Part shown: piece by piece, positions 10,273-17,932 of the stretch
Position numbering within the stretch: the first letter of the stretch is position 1
Layout of the letters: each line of letters begins with the position of its first letter
Assembly: GCA_017530365.1 (NCBI GenBank)
Contig: JAFXMK010000007.1
Location: 101,006 to 165,005, forward strand
DNA length: 64,000 nucleotides
Direction: 5' to 3'
Origin: Bacteroidales bacterium
GTDB taxonomy: Bacteria; Bacteroidota; Bacteroidia; Bacteroidales; F082
Position numbers and translations under genes: made by a program
The notes under the pieces: model-generated
What the model was told of the DNA's origin: nothing
Seen by the model: the letters and a program-made list of their open reading frames with translations, nothing else
Database searches by the model: none

Positions 10273-11430
10273 ATGTCAGAAAGTATAGGGAGATTCCTAA
10301 ATATTGTTGAAGAGGCAGTTGCTCAAAACGTCATGGTGAAAATGACATTGAGCAAGCCGGTGCAGAAGCATGACGAACTGCGCAACATCTATGTGAAACC
10401 TGTCCTGATCAAGGAGCAACGTCTATTCGCTTTTACTTATCGTTACGATCGCCGCGACGAGGTGAAAAACTATGATGCGGCGCAGATGATGGATGTCTTG
10501 TGGGAGATGGTTCCGAAGCGCTTTTTAAATGCTGTGCTTTTCACGGTAAACGAGGATGTCATTTTGTTGGTCTCAAGTAAAGGCAAAGCGACGATTCAAA
10601 CCAAGAGGGTTCAGGAATGCCGCGAGCAGAACTTGGAACATGACAAGCAGAAGGTCCGTCTTATCAATCCAGCGAATCCTTGGTGGTACCAATTGGGTCT
10701 GACTACCCGCGAGGGCAAGATTACCGCCGACATGCAGCATAAGTTCAAGCAGATTTACAAGTATGCCGAGATCGTGGAAAGTCTTGTCAAGCCAATGAAA
10801 TTCGACGGCGCTGTCCACATCGCCGACATGGGAGCAGGGAAGGGCTATCTCACCTTTGCTCTTTATGAATTGCTGACCCAGCGGTTACATCTGGATGTCG
10901 ATATCAAAGGCGTTGAGATACGGCCGGACCTGGTGCTGAAGATCAATGAGATCATTAAGTCATCGGGGTTGAAAGGTTTGGAATTTGTAGAGAGCAGTAT
11001 CGGGACTTTTCGTCCTGAGAAGCTGAATGTGTTAATTGCCCTTCACGCGTGCAACACGGCCACTGATGATGCCATTGCCAAAGGTATCAGGGCGGGAGCG
11101 GAGTTGATTGTTTGCGCCCCCTGTTGCCATAAGCAGATTCGTCAGGAGATGGAACGCTCTGGGAAAGTCGATGCCATTACACGCTATGGGATTTTCATGG
11201 AACGCCAAGCCGTGATGATCACCGACACGATACGAGCCTTGATGATGGAATATTACGGCTACAAGACCCAAGTGATGGAATTCATCGAAATGGAACATAC
11301 GCCGAAAAATGTTTTGCTGGTAGGACGGAAGACTGATAAAGAACCTGATAGACTGATGATTAGCAAAGCCATCAGCGACCTGAAGCGGCAATACGGCATT
11401 CAACAACATTACCTTGAAACCATCCTGTAA
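10273..11430 (+). CDS. Class I SAM-dependent methyltransferase (PF13679-like)
   Basis: 385 residues, cytoplasmic, no signal peptide. The SAM-binding motif I is IADMGAGKGYLTF near residue 183, followed by an acidic end of beta 2 (VEIRPDLV). A later CAPCCHKQI segment near 281 is typical of the Methyltransf_32 (PF13679) family. The N-terminal 150 residues form a separate domain of unknown role. The substrate of these bacterial members is not known to me; relatives are often guessed to act on RNA. It follows the second C10 gene by 6 bp and so is probably its operon partner by position, though no functional link to protease secretion can be read from the sequence. Confidence 0.8.
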   Translation: MSESIGRFLNIVEEAVAQNVMVKMTLSKPVQKHDELRNIYVKPVLIKEQRLFAFTYRYDRRDEVKNYDAAQMMDVLWEMVPKRFLNAVLFTVNEDVILLVSSKGKATIQTKRVQECREQNLEHDKQKVRLINPANPWWYQLGLTTREGKITADMQHKFKQIYKYAEIVESLVKPMKFDGAVHIADMGAGKGYLTFALYELLTQRLHLDVDIKGVEIRPDLVLKINEIIKSSGLKGLEFVESSIGTFRPEKLNVLIALHACNTATDDAIAKGIRAGAELIVCAPCCHKQIRQEMERSGKVDAITRYGIFMERQAVMITDTIRALMMEYYGYKTQVMEFIEMEHTPKNVLLVGRKTDKEPDRLMISKAISDLKRQYGIQQHYLETIL

Positions 11431-11471
11431 AATAATTCTAAAAGAAATGGTTTTTATCAAAAGATTCTTCG

Positions 11472-11479
11472 TATCTTTG
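11472..11479 (+). promoter_or_regulatory. Bacteroides-type -7 box for ilvE
   Basis: TATCTTTG fits TAnnTTTG. The T-rich TTTTTAT at 11451-11457 lies where a weak -33 element would. The box ends 38 bp before the ilvE ATG. Confidence 0.5.
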
Positions 11480-11517
11480 TTTCCAAACAACTAATTCAAA
11501 AAAACACAAATTATATC

Positions 11518-12543
11518 ATGCAAAACATCGATTGGGGAAGTCTCCCATTTGGTTATTATCCAACGAATTACAACGTCCGCTGCTATTATAGAAACGGTCA
11601 GTGGGGCGAGTTTGAAGTCAGTTCAGAAACCACCATCAACATCCACATGGCTGCCACCTGCCTGCACTATGGTCAGGAAGCCTTCGAAGGTCTGAAGGCT
11701 TTCCGTGGCAAAGACGGCAAGGTGCGCGTCTTCCGCATGGACGAGAACGCCAAGCGTCTGCAATCGTCGAGCCACGGCATCATGATGGCCGAATTTCCTA
11801 TCGACAAGTTCGAAGAAGCCATTGTGAAGTGTGTGAAGCTGAATGCCGATTTCATCCCGCCTTACGAGAGTGGTGCTTCTTTGTACCTCCGTCCATTGCT
11901 GATTGGTACGGGCGCCCGTGTAGGTGTGAAGCCTGCTGATGAGTATCTGTTCTTGGTGTTTGCTACACCTGTAGGACCTTATTTCAAGGGTGGTTTCATG
12001 GCCAACCCATACGTCATCACTCGTAAGTATGACCGTGCCGCTCCGCTTGGCACTGGTATCTATAAGGTCGGTGGCAACTATGCCGCTTCCATGCGTCCTC
12101 ACGTTGAGGCATGCCATGGTGGACAGTATGCCTGCGAGTTCTATCTCGATGCCAAGGAGAAGAAGTATATCGACGAAGCTGGTGCAGCCAACTTCTTCGG
12201 TATCAAGAACGGCACCTATATCACTCCGCTGTCATCATCCATCCTCCCATCCATCACCAATAAGAGCTTGATCCAGATTGCCGAGAGCATCGGTATGAAG
12301 GTGGAACGTCGTCCTATTGCAGAAGAGGAGCTTGCTACCTTCGAAGAGGCTGGCGCATGCGGCACCGCTGCTGTCATCAGCCCGATCTCACGCATCGACG
12401 ATCCTGAGAATGGCAAGTCTTACACTTTCGGTGACGGCAAACCTGGTCCTTGGAGCGAGAAGCTTTACAACAAGCTCCGTGGCATCCAGTATGGCACTGA
12501 ACCTGATGAGTTTGGCTGGACTACCATTATTGAAGGTGTTTGA
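11518..12543 (+). CDS. ilvE: Branched-chain amino acid aminotransferase
   Basis: 341 residues, a normal length for the large BCAT subtype of fold-type IV PLP enzymes. It transfers the amino group between glutamate and the 2-oxo acids of leucine, isoleucine and valine. The PLP lysine is Lys183 in GIYKVGGNYAAS. Other family marks are YGQEAFEGLKAFR near residue 51 (substrate loop), YLRPLLIGTG near 123 and the cofactor-phosphate region EAGAANFFG near 220. It stands alone between a promoter and a strong terminator, so it is likely a single-gene unit. Confidence 0.95.
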   Translation: MQNIDWGSLPFGYYPTNYNVRCYYRNGQWGEFEVSSETTINIHMAATCLHYGQEAFEGLKAFRGKDGKVRVFRMDENAKRLQSSSHGIMMAEFPIDKFEEAIVKCVKLNADFIPPYESGASLYLRPLLIGTGARVGVKPADEYLFLVFATPVGPYFKGGFMANPYVITRKYDRAAPLGTGIYKVGGNYAASMRPHVEACHGGQYACEFYLDAKEKKYIDEAGAANFFGIKNGTYITPLSSSILPSITNKSLIQIAESIGMKVERRPIAEEELATFEEAGACGTAAVISPISRIDDPENGKSYTFGDGKPGPWSEKLYNKLRGIQYGTEPDEFGWTTIIEGV

Positions 12544-12563
12544 TCCTTGTTTTGAGGAAAATG

Positions 12564-12597
12564 AAAAAAATGCGCTCTTTATGGGCGCATTTTTTTT
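12564..12597 (+). terminator. Rho-independent terminator of ilvE
   Basis: An A-tract and TGCGC (12571-12575) pair with GCGCA (12585-12589) and the following T-tract around a 9-base loop. It lies 20 bp after the ilvE stop. Confidence 0.85.
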
Positions 12598-12605
12598 GTT
12601 TATAT

Positions 12606-12613
12606 TATATTTG
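12606..12613 (+). promoter_or_regulatory. Bacteroides-type -7 box for the Omp28-like gene
   Basis: TATATTTG fits TAnnTTTG and ends 29 bp before the ATG at 12643. The upstream -33 position falls inside the ilvE terminator and shows no clean TTTG at the right spacing. Confidence 0.45.
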
Positions 12614-12642
12614 TAGCGGAAAACCAATCAAATATCGATTAT

Positions 12643-14697
12643 ATGAAAAAGTTTACATTCATTTTACTATCGTTGTTGGCCTTTAGTTTTGCACTGAAAG
12701 CCCAGCAGTATGTTTCTACCGTGCCAGCGAACAGAAATGTTGTTATTGAGGAATTCACGGGTCGTGGTTGTGGCTATTGCCCGATTGCCCATAGGGTTAC
12801 CCATGAAATAATGACAGCCAATCCTGGCCGCGTTTTCGGTGTCTCGGTTCACTCTACGGGGTCATTGTCTCCCACCTCGTTCCCCAACCTGAATACTACC
12901 ATTTCAGGAACGCTTTCCAATGCATTCCCTCATAATGGTATCCCAGCTGGGGTTTTTAATAGAAACACTTCTGAAGCCAGTGGCATCACCGAAACAGGAT
13001 CTACATGGGTAAACTATGTTAATCAACAACTCAGCCAAGCTGCAGAATGCAATGTGGCAGGTGTTGCCCGTGTCAATCCTGATACGCGTGTGGCTACTAT
13101 TACTGTTGAGGTATATTACACTGGCAATAGTAGTGTGACTGAGAACTATCTTACCGTGATGATGCTGCAGGATAGTATTATTGGAGCCCAGTCGGATTAT
13201 GGTAGTCCAACAAGTTATAATCCTGGTGGTTGGTTGAATGGACAATATGTACACATGCATGTATTGCGTGATATGGTGACTTCTGGTGTATGGGGTGAGA
13301 CGATTTCACCTGCGACTCAAGGCACGCTGATTACGAAGACCTACGAGTATCAAATCCCTGCAAGCATCGGCAGTCCCAATGGCGTGGCGGTGAATCTTGA
13401 ACACATCAGTTTCATTGCGTTTGTTTCGGAAAGATATCAAGGCGTTCCCACTCGTCCTATCCTGAATGCCTGCGAGCTTGAGAAGACCACAATGACTAAC
13501 GAGCCCATTTATCCGATGGTGAATGCTGTCACTCAAGAGTTCGGCGCATCCTGCAGCCAGAACCAAACGTTTAATCTCACTCTTTCGAACATTGGAACTA
13601 GTGAACTTACTTCCCTCAAATTCAATGCTGAAGTTGGCGTTGGCACCACCCAGGAGTTTGAATGGAATGGAAGTCTCCCGTCGGGCGACATTATTCAAAT
13701 ACAGTTTGATATGAATCTCCCCTTTGGCCTGCACAACGGAACTCTTCGTATTGTTGAAGCCAATGGAGCGCCTCATGACTACGTCACAAACTTCACTGCC
13801 GAGTGTCTCGAATGGGCCGAAGTGTCAGTGGAAGAGGATGTCACCACTTTGAAAGTATATGTCATTCAAGATCAGTTTGGAGAGCAGATCACTTGGGACA
13901 TCATCAATTCAGCCGGTGATTTGATCGCCGAAGGTGGTCCCTATCCACATTTGATTGGCTCTGGTTCTACGCAGCCTAATGTCCAAAATATTGAAAACGT
14001 TCCTGTTAACGATTGTTATTTGTTCAGAATCTACGACAGCAATGGCAATGGCATCTGCTGCAATTACGGAAACGGCTATTATTATGTAAAGGATGGTCAA
14101 GGCAATGTGATCTTTGGAGGGGAGGGCAATGGTAATTTCGGTGAAGAAGCCAAGCATCTCATATCGATCACCAATCCTAGTGGTGTGACTGTAACTACAG
14201 CAGAACCTCAAATTATTGGCGATCATGAAGCTATGTTTATCGGCTCACTGAATGGCTCTGCTTCAGAAGTCGGCTTTGAATACAAGAAGCTTGTCGATCC
14301 CACTCCTCATACCGTAGAGGGCGTGTTGGACGGCAAGACTTTCACTGCAAATGTGGACGATTTGGAATTGAATACCATGTATTCAGTAAAAGCATACGCT
14401 ATGGTCGGTGGTAATAAGGTTTATGGCAATGAAGTCCATTTCCACACTTGGGTACAAGGCGTCAGTGAGCTGGAGAAGTCATTGATGGTGTATCCAAATC
14501 CTGCGCACGACTATCTGAATGTCGAAGGCAGCATGACCTTGGTTGAAGTTTACAACACAATGGGTCAATGCCTGATGGCAAGACAAGTCAATGGCGATAC
14601 TAAGATTGATTTGTCGGGATTCACTAACGGCATCTACTTCCTCCGTGTATATAATAACGGTGAGATGGCTGTCCGCAAGTTCTCGGTGAATCGATAA
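12643..14697 (+). CDS. Omp28-like thioredoxin-fold protein with T9SS sorting domain
   Basis: 684 residues. The signal peptide ends near residue 20 (ALKAQQ). The N-terminal 250 residues match the Omp28-related family (VVIEEFTGRGCGYCPIAH), a thioredoxin-like fold with a CxxC pair at Cys43 and Cys46; whether it is redox active is not known. Middle domains are Ig-like or unassigned, with a GNGICCNYGNGYYYV segment near 475 typical of secreted Bacteroidota proteins. The last 75 residues are a T9SS sorting domain (VYPNPAHDYLNVEG, GIYFLRVYNNGEMAVRKF). Its own promoter box and terminator suggest a single-gene unit. The CxxC could also be structural, holding a surface domain together. Confidence 0.82.
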   Translation: MKKFTFILLSLLAFSFALKAQQYVSTVPANRNVVIEEFTGRGCGYCPIAHRVTHEIMTANPGRVFGVSVHSTGSLSPTSFPNLNTTISGTLSNAFPHNGIPAGVFNRNTSEASGITETGSTWVNYVNQQLSQAAECNVAGVARVNPDTRVATITVEVYYTGNSSVTENYLTVMMLQDSIIGAQSDYGSPTSYNPGGWLNGQYVHMHVLRDMVTSGVWGETISPATQGTLITKTYEYQIPASIGSPNGVAVNLEHISFIAFVSERYQGVPTRPILNACELEKTTMTNEPIYPMVNAVTQEFGASCSQNQTFNLTLSNIGTSELTSLKFNAEVGVGTTQEFEWNGSLPSGDIIQIQFDMNLPFGLHNGTLRIVEANGAPHDYVTNFTAECLEWAEVSVEEDVTTLKVYVIQDQFGEQITWDIINSAGDLIAEGGPYPHLIGSGSTQPNVQNIENVPVNDCYLFRIYDSNGNGICCNYGNGYYYVKDGQGNVIFGGEGNGNFGEEAKHLISITNPSGVTVTTAEPQIIGDHEAMFIGSLNGSASEVGFEYKKLVDPTPHTVEGVLDGKTFTANVDDLELNTMYSVKAYAMVGGNKVYGNEVHFHTWVQGVSELEKSLMVYPNPAHDYLNVEGSMTLVEVYNTMGQCLMARQVNGDTKIDLSGFTNGIYFLRVYNNGEMAVRKFSVNR

Positions 14698-14714
14698 GTG
14701 CTGGTTAAAGTCAT

Positions 14715-14745
14715 GAAAAAAGGCAGCCCGAAAGCTGCCTTTTTT
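14715..14745 (+). terminator. Terminator between the Omp28-like gene and pyrF
   Basis: AGGCAGC and GCTGCCT form a perfect 7-bp stem around CCGAAA, flanked by an A-tract and a T-tract. Because both flanks are A/T tracts it can serve the plus-strand gene and the converging pyrF transcript. Confidence 0.85.
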
Positions 14746-14763
14746 GTTGTTGCTATTTGACCA

Positions 14764-15573
14764 TTATAACAATGCGGCCATTTGTTTTTGAAGCTTCTCC
14801 GCTTCTTCTGCTGCGCGGTCGGCGAAGTCGAACTTGTTGGAGGCGTAGATGATGCCTCTTGACGAGTTCACCAACAAGCCGCAGTCCTTGTTCAAGCCGT
14901 ACTTGGCGACAGTTTGAAGGTCGCCGCCTTGGGCGCCTACACCAGGAACAAGGAAAAAGTAGTCGGGCAACATCTTGCGGATCTCGCCCAGCTCCTCAGG
15001 ATGGGTGGCACCCACCACGAACATCATCTTATCGGAAGAAGCCCATGTGGTAGCGGTTTGCAGCACTTGCTGGTAGAGCAGCTTGTCACCTGTATTTAGA
15101 TATTGGAAGTCCTTGGAACCGGCATTGGAGGTCAAGGCCAACAAAATGACCCATTTGTCCTCGAAGCCGAGGAAAGGCTCCACCGAGTCCTTGCCCATAT
15201 AAGGGGCCACGGTCAGGGCGTCGGCCTTCAAAGTGTTGAAGAAGGCTTTGGCATAGTTTGCCGAGGTGTTGCCGATATCGCCGCGCTTGGCATCGGCGAT
15301 GATGAAGATCTCGGGGTAGTTTACCTTGATGTATTGGATGGTGCGTTCTAGGCTCTGCCAGCCTTTGGCGCCATAAACCTCGTAGAAAGCGGTATTGGGC
15401 TTGTAGGCCACGGCGTATTCCGCTGTCTTGGTGATGATTTGTTTGTTGAATTCAAAAACGGGGTCTTCCAAAGACAATAGGTCTTGTGGAATCTTGTTGA
15501 TGTCGGTATCCAGACCCACGCAAAGGAAGGATTTCTTCTTCTGGATTTGTTCGATGAGTTGCTGCTTGTTCAT
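14764..15573 (-). CDS. pyrF: Orotidine 5'-phosphate decarboxylase (type 2)
   Basis: 269 residues, the size of the longer type 2 subfamily. It decarboxylates OMP to UMP, the last step of de novo pyrimidine synthesis. The catalytic DxKxxD is DAKRGD at residues 94-99. The phosphate-binding loop is [10 protein letters not shown] near 210, and the N-terminal strand is LCVGLDTD near 18. It starts 2 bp after the prfA stop, so it is translated from the same message as prfA and purM. Confidence 0.95.
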   Translation of the reverse strand: MNKQQLIEQIQKKKSFLCVGLDTDINKIPQDLLSLEDPVFEFNKQIITKTAEYAVAYKPNTAFYEVYGAKGWQSLERTIQYIKVNYPEIFIIADAKRGDIGNTSANYAKAFFNTLKADALTVAPYMGKDSVEPFLGFEDKWVILLALTSNAGSKDFQYLNTGDKLLYQQVLQTATTWASSDKMMFVVGATHPEELGEIRKMLPDYFFLVPGVGAQGGDLQTVAKYGLNKDCGLLVNSSRGIIYASNKFDFADRAAEEAEKLQKQMAALL

Positions 15574-15575
15574 AT

Positions 15576-16682
15576 TTATTGTTCGATGTTTTCTTTCAGT
15601 CGTTCAGCGTTTTCCGCCATCTGCAGGCGGTTGATGATCTCGTTGAGGTCGCCGTCCATGACAGCGGCGAGGTTATAGACGGTGAGGCCTTCCACGCGGT
15701 GGTCGGTGACGCGGCCTTGGGGATAGTTATAGGTGCGGATCTTCGCCGAGCGGTCGCCGGTGGAGACCATGGTCTTGCGCTTGGCGGAGATGTCGCTGAT
15801 GTATTTCTGGTATTCCATGTCATAGATACGGGTGCGCAGTCTCGCCAAGGCACGTTCGCGGTTCTTGGGTTGGTCGCGGGTCTCGGTGCATTCGATGAGG
15901 ATCTCCTGCATCTCGCCCGTGTTGGGGTTCTTCCACATATAACGCAGGCGCACGCCTGATTCAACCTTGTTCACGTTCTGACCACCAGCACCTGAGGAAC
16001 GGAAGGTGTCCCACTTGATTTCGCCCTCGTTGATTTCCACGTCGAACTCTTCGGCTTCTGGCAACACGGCCACCGAAGCGGCAGAGGTGTGGATGCGGCC
16101 TTGGGTCTCGGTTTTGGGCACACGCTGCACACGGTGAACGCCAGACTCAAATTTCAAAATACCATAGCAGCCGTTGCCCGTCACGGTGAAGTCGATTTCC
16201 TTGTAGCCGCCGCTGGCACCTTCGCTTACAGAGGTGACTTCGGTTTTCCAGCCGCGAGCTTCGCAGAATTTGCTATACATGCGGAACAAGTCCCCAGCAA
16301 AGAGGCAGGCCTCATCGCCGCCTGTGCCGGCACGGATTTCCATGATGGCATTTTTGCTGTCCTGCGGGTCTTTGGGAATCATCATCACGCGGATGTCCTG
16401 CTCCAACTGCTCGATGCGCGTTTGGGCAGTGTCCAACTCCTCTTGGGCCATCTTGCGCATCTCCTCGTCCTTTTCCGTGGCCAGGATTTCCTTGGCTTCT
16501 TCTACATTGGCTTTCAAGGTCTTGTATTCCTTGAAGGCCATGACGATAGGCTCCAAGTCCTTATAGTCCTTGTTGAGCTTCACGAACTTCTTCATGTCGG
16601 AAGCCACGGCAGGGTCGGCGAGTTGTTCGCCCATTTCCTCCCAGCGGTGACGGATGGTTTCGAGTTTTTCGGTGATGTCCAT
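15576..16682 (-). CDS. prfA: Peptide chain release factor 1
   Basis: 368 residues, full length. It recognises UAA and UAG at the ribosomal A site and triggers peptide release. The GGQ hydrolysis motif is at residues 233-235 (GAGGQNVNK). The class PxT tripeptide that reads the stop codon appears as PKT at 189-191 ([14 protein letters not shown]). The N-terminal 100 residues are helical domain 1. It lies 3 bp after purM and 2 bp before pyrF, a tight purM-prfA-pyrF cluster on the minus strand. Confidence 0.97.
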   Translation of the reverse strand: MDITEKLETIRHRWEEMGEQLADPAVASDMKKFVKLNKDYKDLEPIVMAFKEYKTLKANVEEAKEILATEKDEEMRKMAQEELDTAQTRIEQLEQDIRVMMIPKDPQDSKNAIMEIRAGTGGDEACLFAGDLFRMYSKFCEARGWKTEVTSVSEGASGGYKEIDFTVTGNGCYGILKFESGVHRVQRVPKTETQGRIHTSAASVAVLPEAEEFDVEINEGEIKWDTFRSSGAGGQNVNKVESGVRLRYMWKNPNTGEMQEILIECTETRDQPKNRERALARLRTRIYDMEYQKYISDISAKRKTMVSTGDRSAKIRTYNYPQGRVTDHRVEGLTVYNLAAVMDGDLNEIINRLQMAENAERLKENIEQ

Positions 16683-16685
16683 GAT

Positions 16686-17849
16686 TTAGTATTCGAAGAT
16701 GCCGAACTTGCTCTTGATGGTCAACTGCTTTTTGTCCGATGCCTCCACATGACCGATAATCTGACTATCAATATTGAATTCCTTGGCAATGGCAATCATC
16801 TCGTTGGCGGCCTTCTCGTTGGTGTAAATCTCCAAACGAGAACCCATGTTGAAGACCTTGTACATCTCGTGCCAGTCGGTGTCCGAAGCGGCTTGGACCA
16901 TCTTGAACAAAGGTGGAAGGGCCATCATGTTGTCCTTCACAATGTGCAGTTTGTCAACGAAATGCAGTACTTTGGTTTGGGCACCACCGCTGCAATGGAT
17001 AATGCCGTGGATCTGCTTGCGGAACTCCTTCAATATCGGGATCATCAGCGGGGCGTAGGTGCGGGTGGGCGAGAGGATAAGTTTGCCCACGTCCACGCCG
17101 GGGATCTCAGTGGGGTCGGTGAGCTTGTGCGGACCGGAATAGACCAAATCTTCAGGGATGCTGTGGTCGTAACTCTCGTCGTATTTCTCAGCCAGATAAT
17201 GGTTCAGCATGTCGTGGCGGGCGGAGGTGAGACCGTTGCTGCCCATGCCGCCGTTGTAGCTGTCCTCGTAGGTGGCTTGTCCGTAAGAGGCGAAGGCCAC
17301 GATGACGTCGCCAGGCTGCAGGTTGTTCTCAATCACTTCGTCGCGGCGGATGCGTGTTGTCACGGTGCTGTCGACGATGACGGTGCGTACCAAGTCGCCC
17401 ACGTCGGCGGTCTCGCCGCCCGTGAGGTAGATGCCAATGCCGAGCTTACGTAGTTTTTCCAAGAAAAGCTCTGTGCCGTTAATCAAAGCGGAGATCACCT
17501 CGCCCGGAATCAGGCTCTTGTTGCGCCCGATGGTGGAGGAGAGGAGCATATTGTCGGTGGCGCCCACGCAGATGAGGTCGTCGGTGTTCATCACCACGGC
17601 ATCTTGCGCCACGCCTTCCCACACGCTCATGTCTCCGGTTTCTTTCCAATAGAGGTAGGCCAATGAGGATTTGGTGCCGGCGCCGTCGGCATGCATGATG
17701 TTGCAGTATTCAGGGTCGCCACCGAGGATGTCGGGGATGATCTTGCAGAAAGCATTGGGATAGAGCCCTTTGTCGAGGTTCTTGATGGCGTTGTGGATGT
17801 CTTCTTTTTCGGCGGAAACGCCGCGTTGAGCGTATCGTTGTTGTTCCAT
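16686..17849 (-). CDS. purM: Phosphoribosylformylglycinamidine cyclo-ligase (AIR synthase)
   Basis: 387 residues. It closes the imidazole ring of FGAM with ATP to give AIR in purine synthesis. It belongs to the PurM/SelD/ThiL fold: the metal and ATP region shows HADGAGTKSSLAY near residue 53 and AVVMNTDDLICVGA near 84, and the glycine-rich TGGETADVGD near 142 is conserved. It is longer than the E. coli enzyme (about 345), as seen for Bacteroidota homologues. The 83 bp upstream hold degenerate GC-rich repeats and no clear promoter box, so it may be read through from the OmpA-family gene. Confidence 0.92.
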   Translation of the reverse strand: MEQQRYAQRGVSAEKEDIHNAIKNLDKGLYPNAFCKIIPDILGGDPEYCNIMHADGAGTKSSLAYLYWKETGDMSVWEGVAQDAVVMNTDDLICVGATDNMLLSSTIGRNKSLIPGEVISALINGTELFLEKLRKLGIGIYLTGGETADVGDLVRTVIVDSTVTTRIRRDEVIENNLQPGDVIVAFASYGQATYEDSYNGGMGSNGLTSARHDMLNHYLAEKYDESYDHSIPEDLVYSGPHKLTDPTEIPGVDVGKLILSPTRTYAPLMIPILKEFRKQIHGIIHCSGGAQTKVLHFVDKLHIVKDNMMALPPLFKMVQAASDTDWHEMYKVFNMGSRLEIYTNEKAANEMIAIAKEFNIDSQIIGHVEASDKKQLTIKSKFGIFEY

Positions 17850-17851
17850 TT

Positions 17852-17926
17852 TGACTCGGGACCCGGGACTTCGGGACTCGGGTTGTTGACGAGAAAGGTC
17901 TCGCGTCCCGGGTCTCTAAGTCTCGT
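17852..17926. repeat. Degenerate GC-rich short repeats between the OmpA-family gene and purM
   Basis: Variants of GACTCGGGAC and CCCGGGACTTCGGGACTC follow one another, then an inverted relative (CGCGTCCCGGGTCTC). The spacer reads as reshuffled copies of one short phrase and could fold on itself. It lies between two genes of the same strand. Confidence 0.6.
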
Positions 17927-17932
17927 GTCATT

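Noticed and set aside
16089-17453. Long open frame (454 codons) on the plus strand
   Set aside because: It lies opposite prfA and purM, whose motifs are unmistakable. The translation is low in diversity and has no recognisable domain: a shadow of codon bias.
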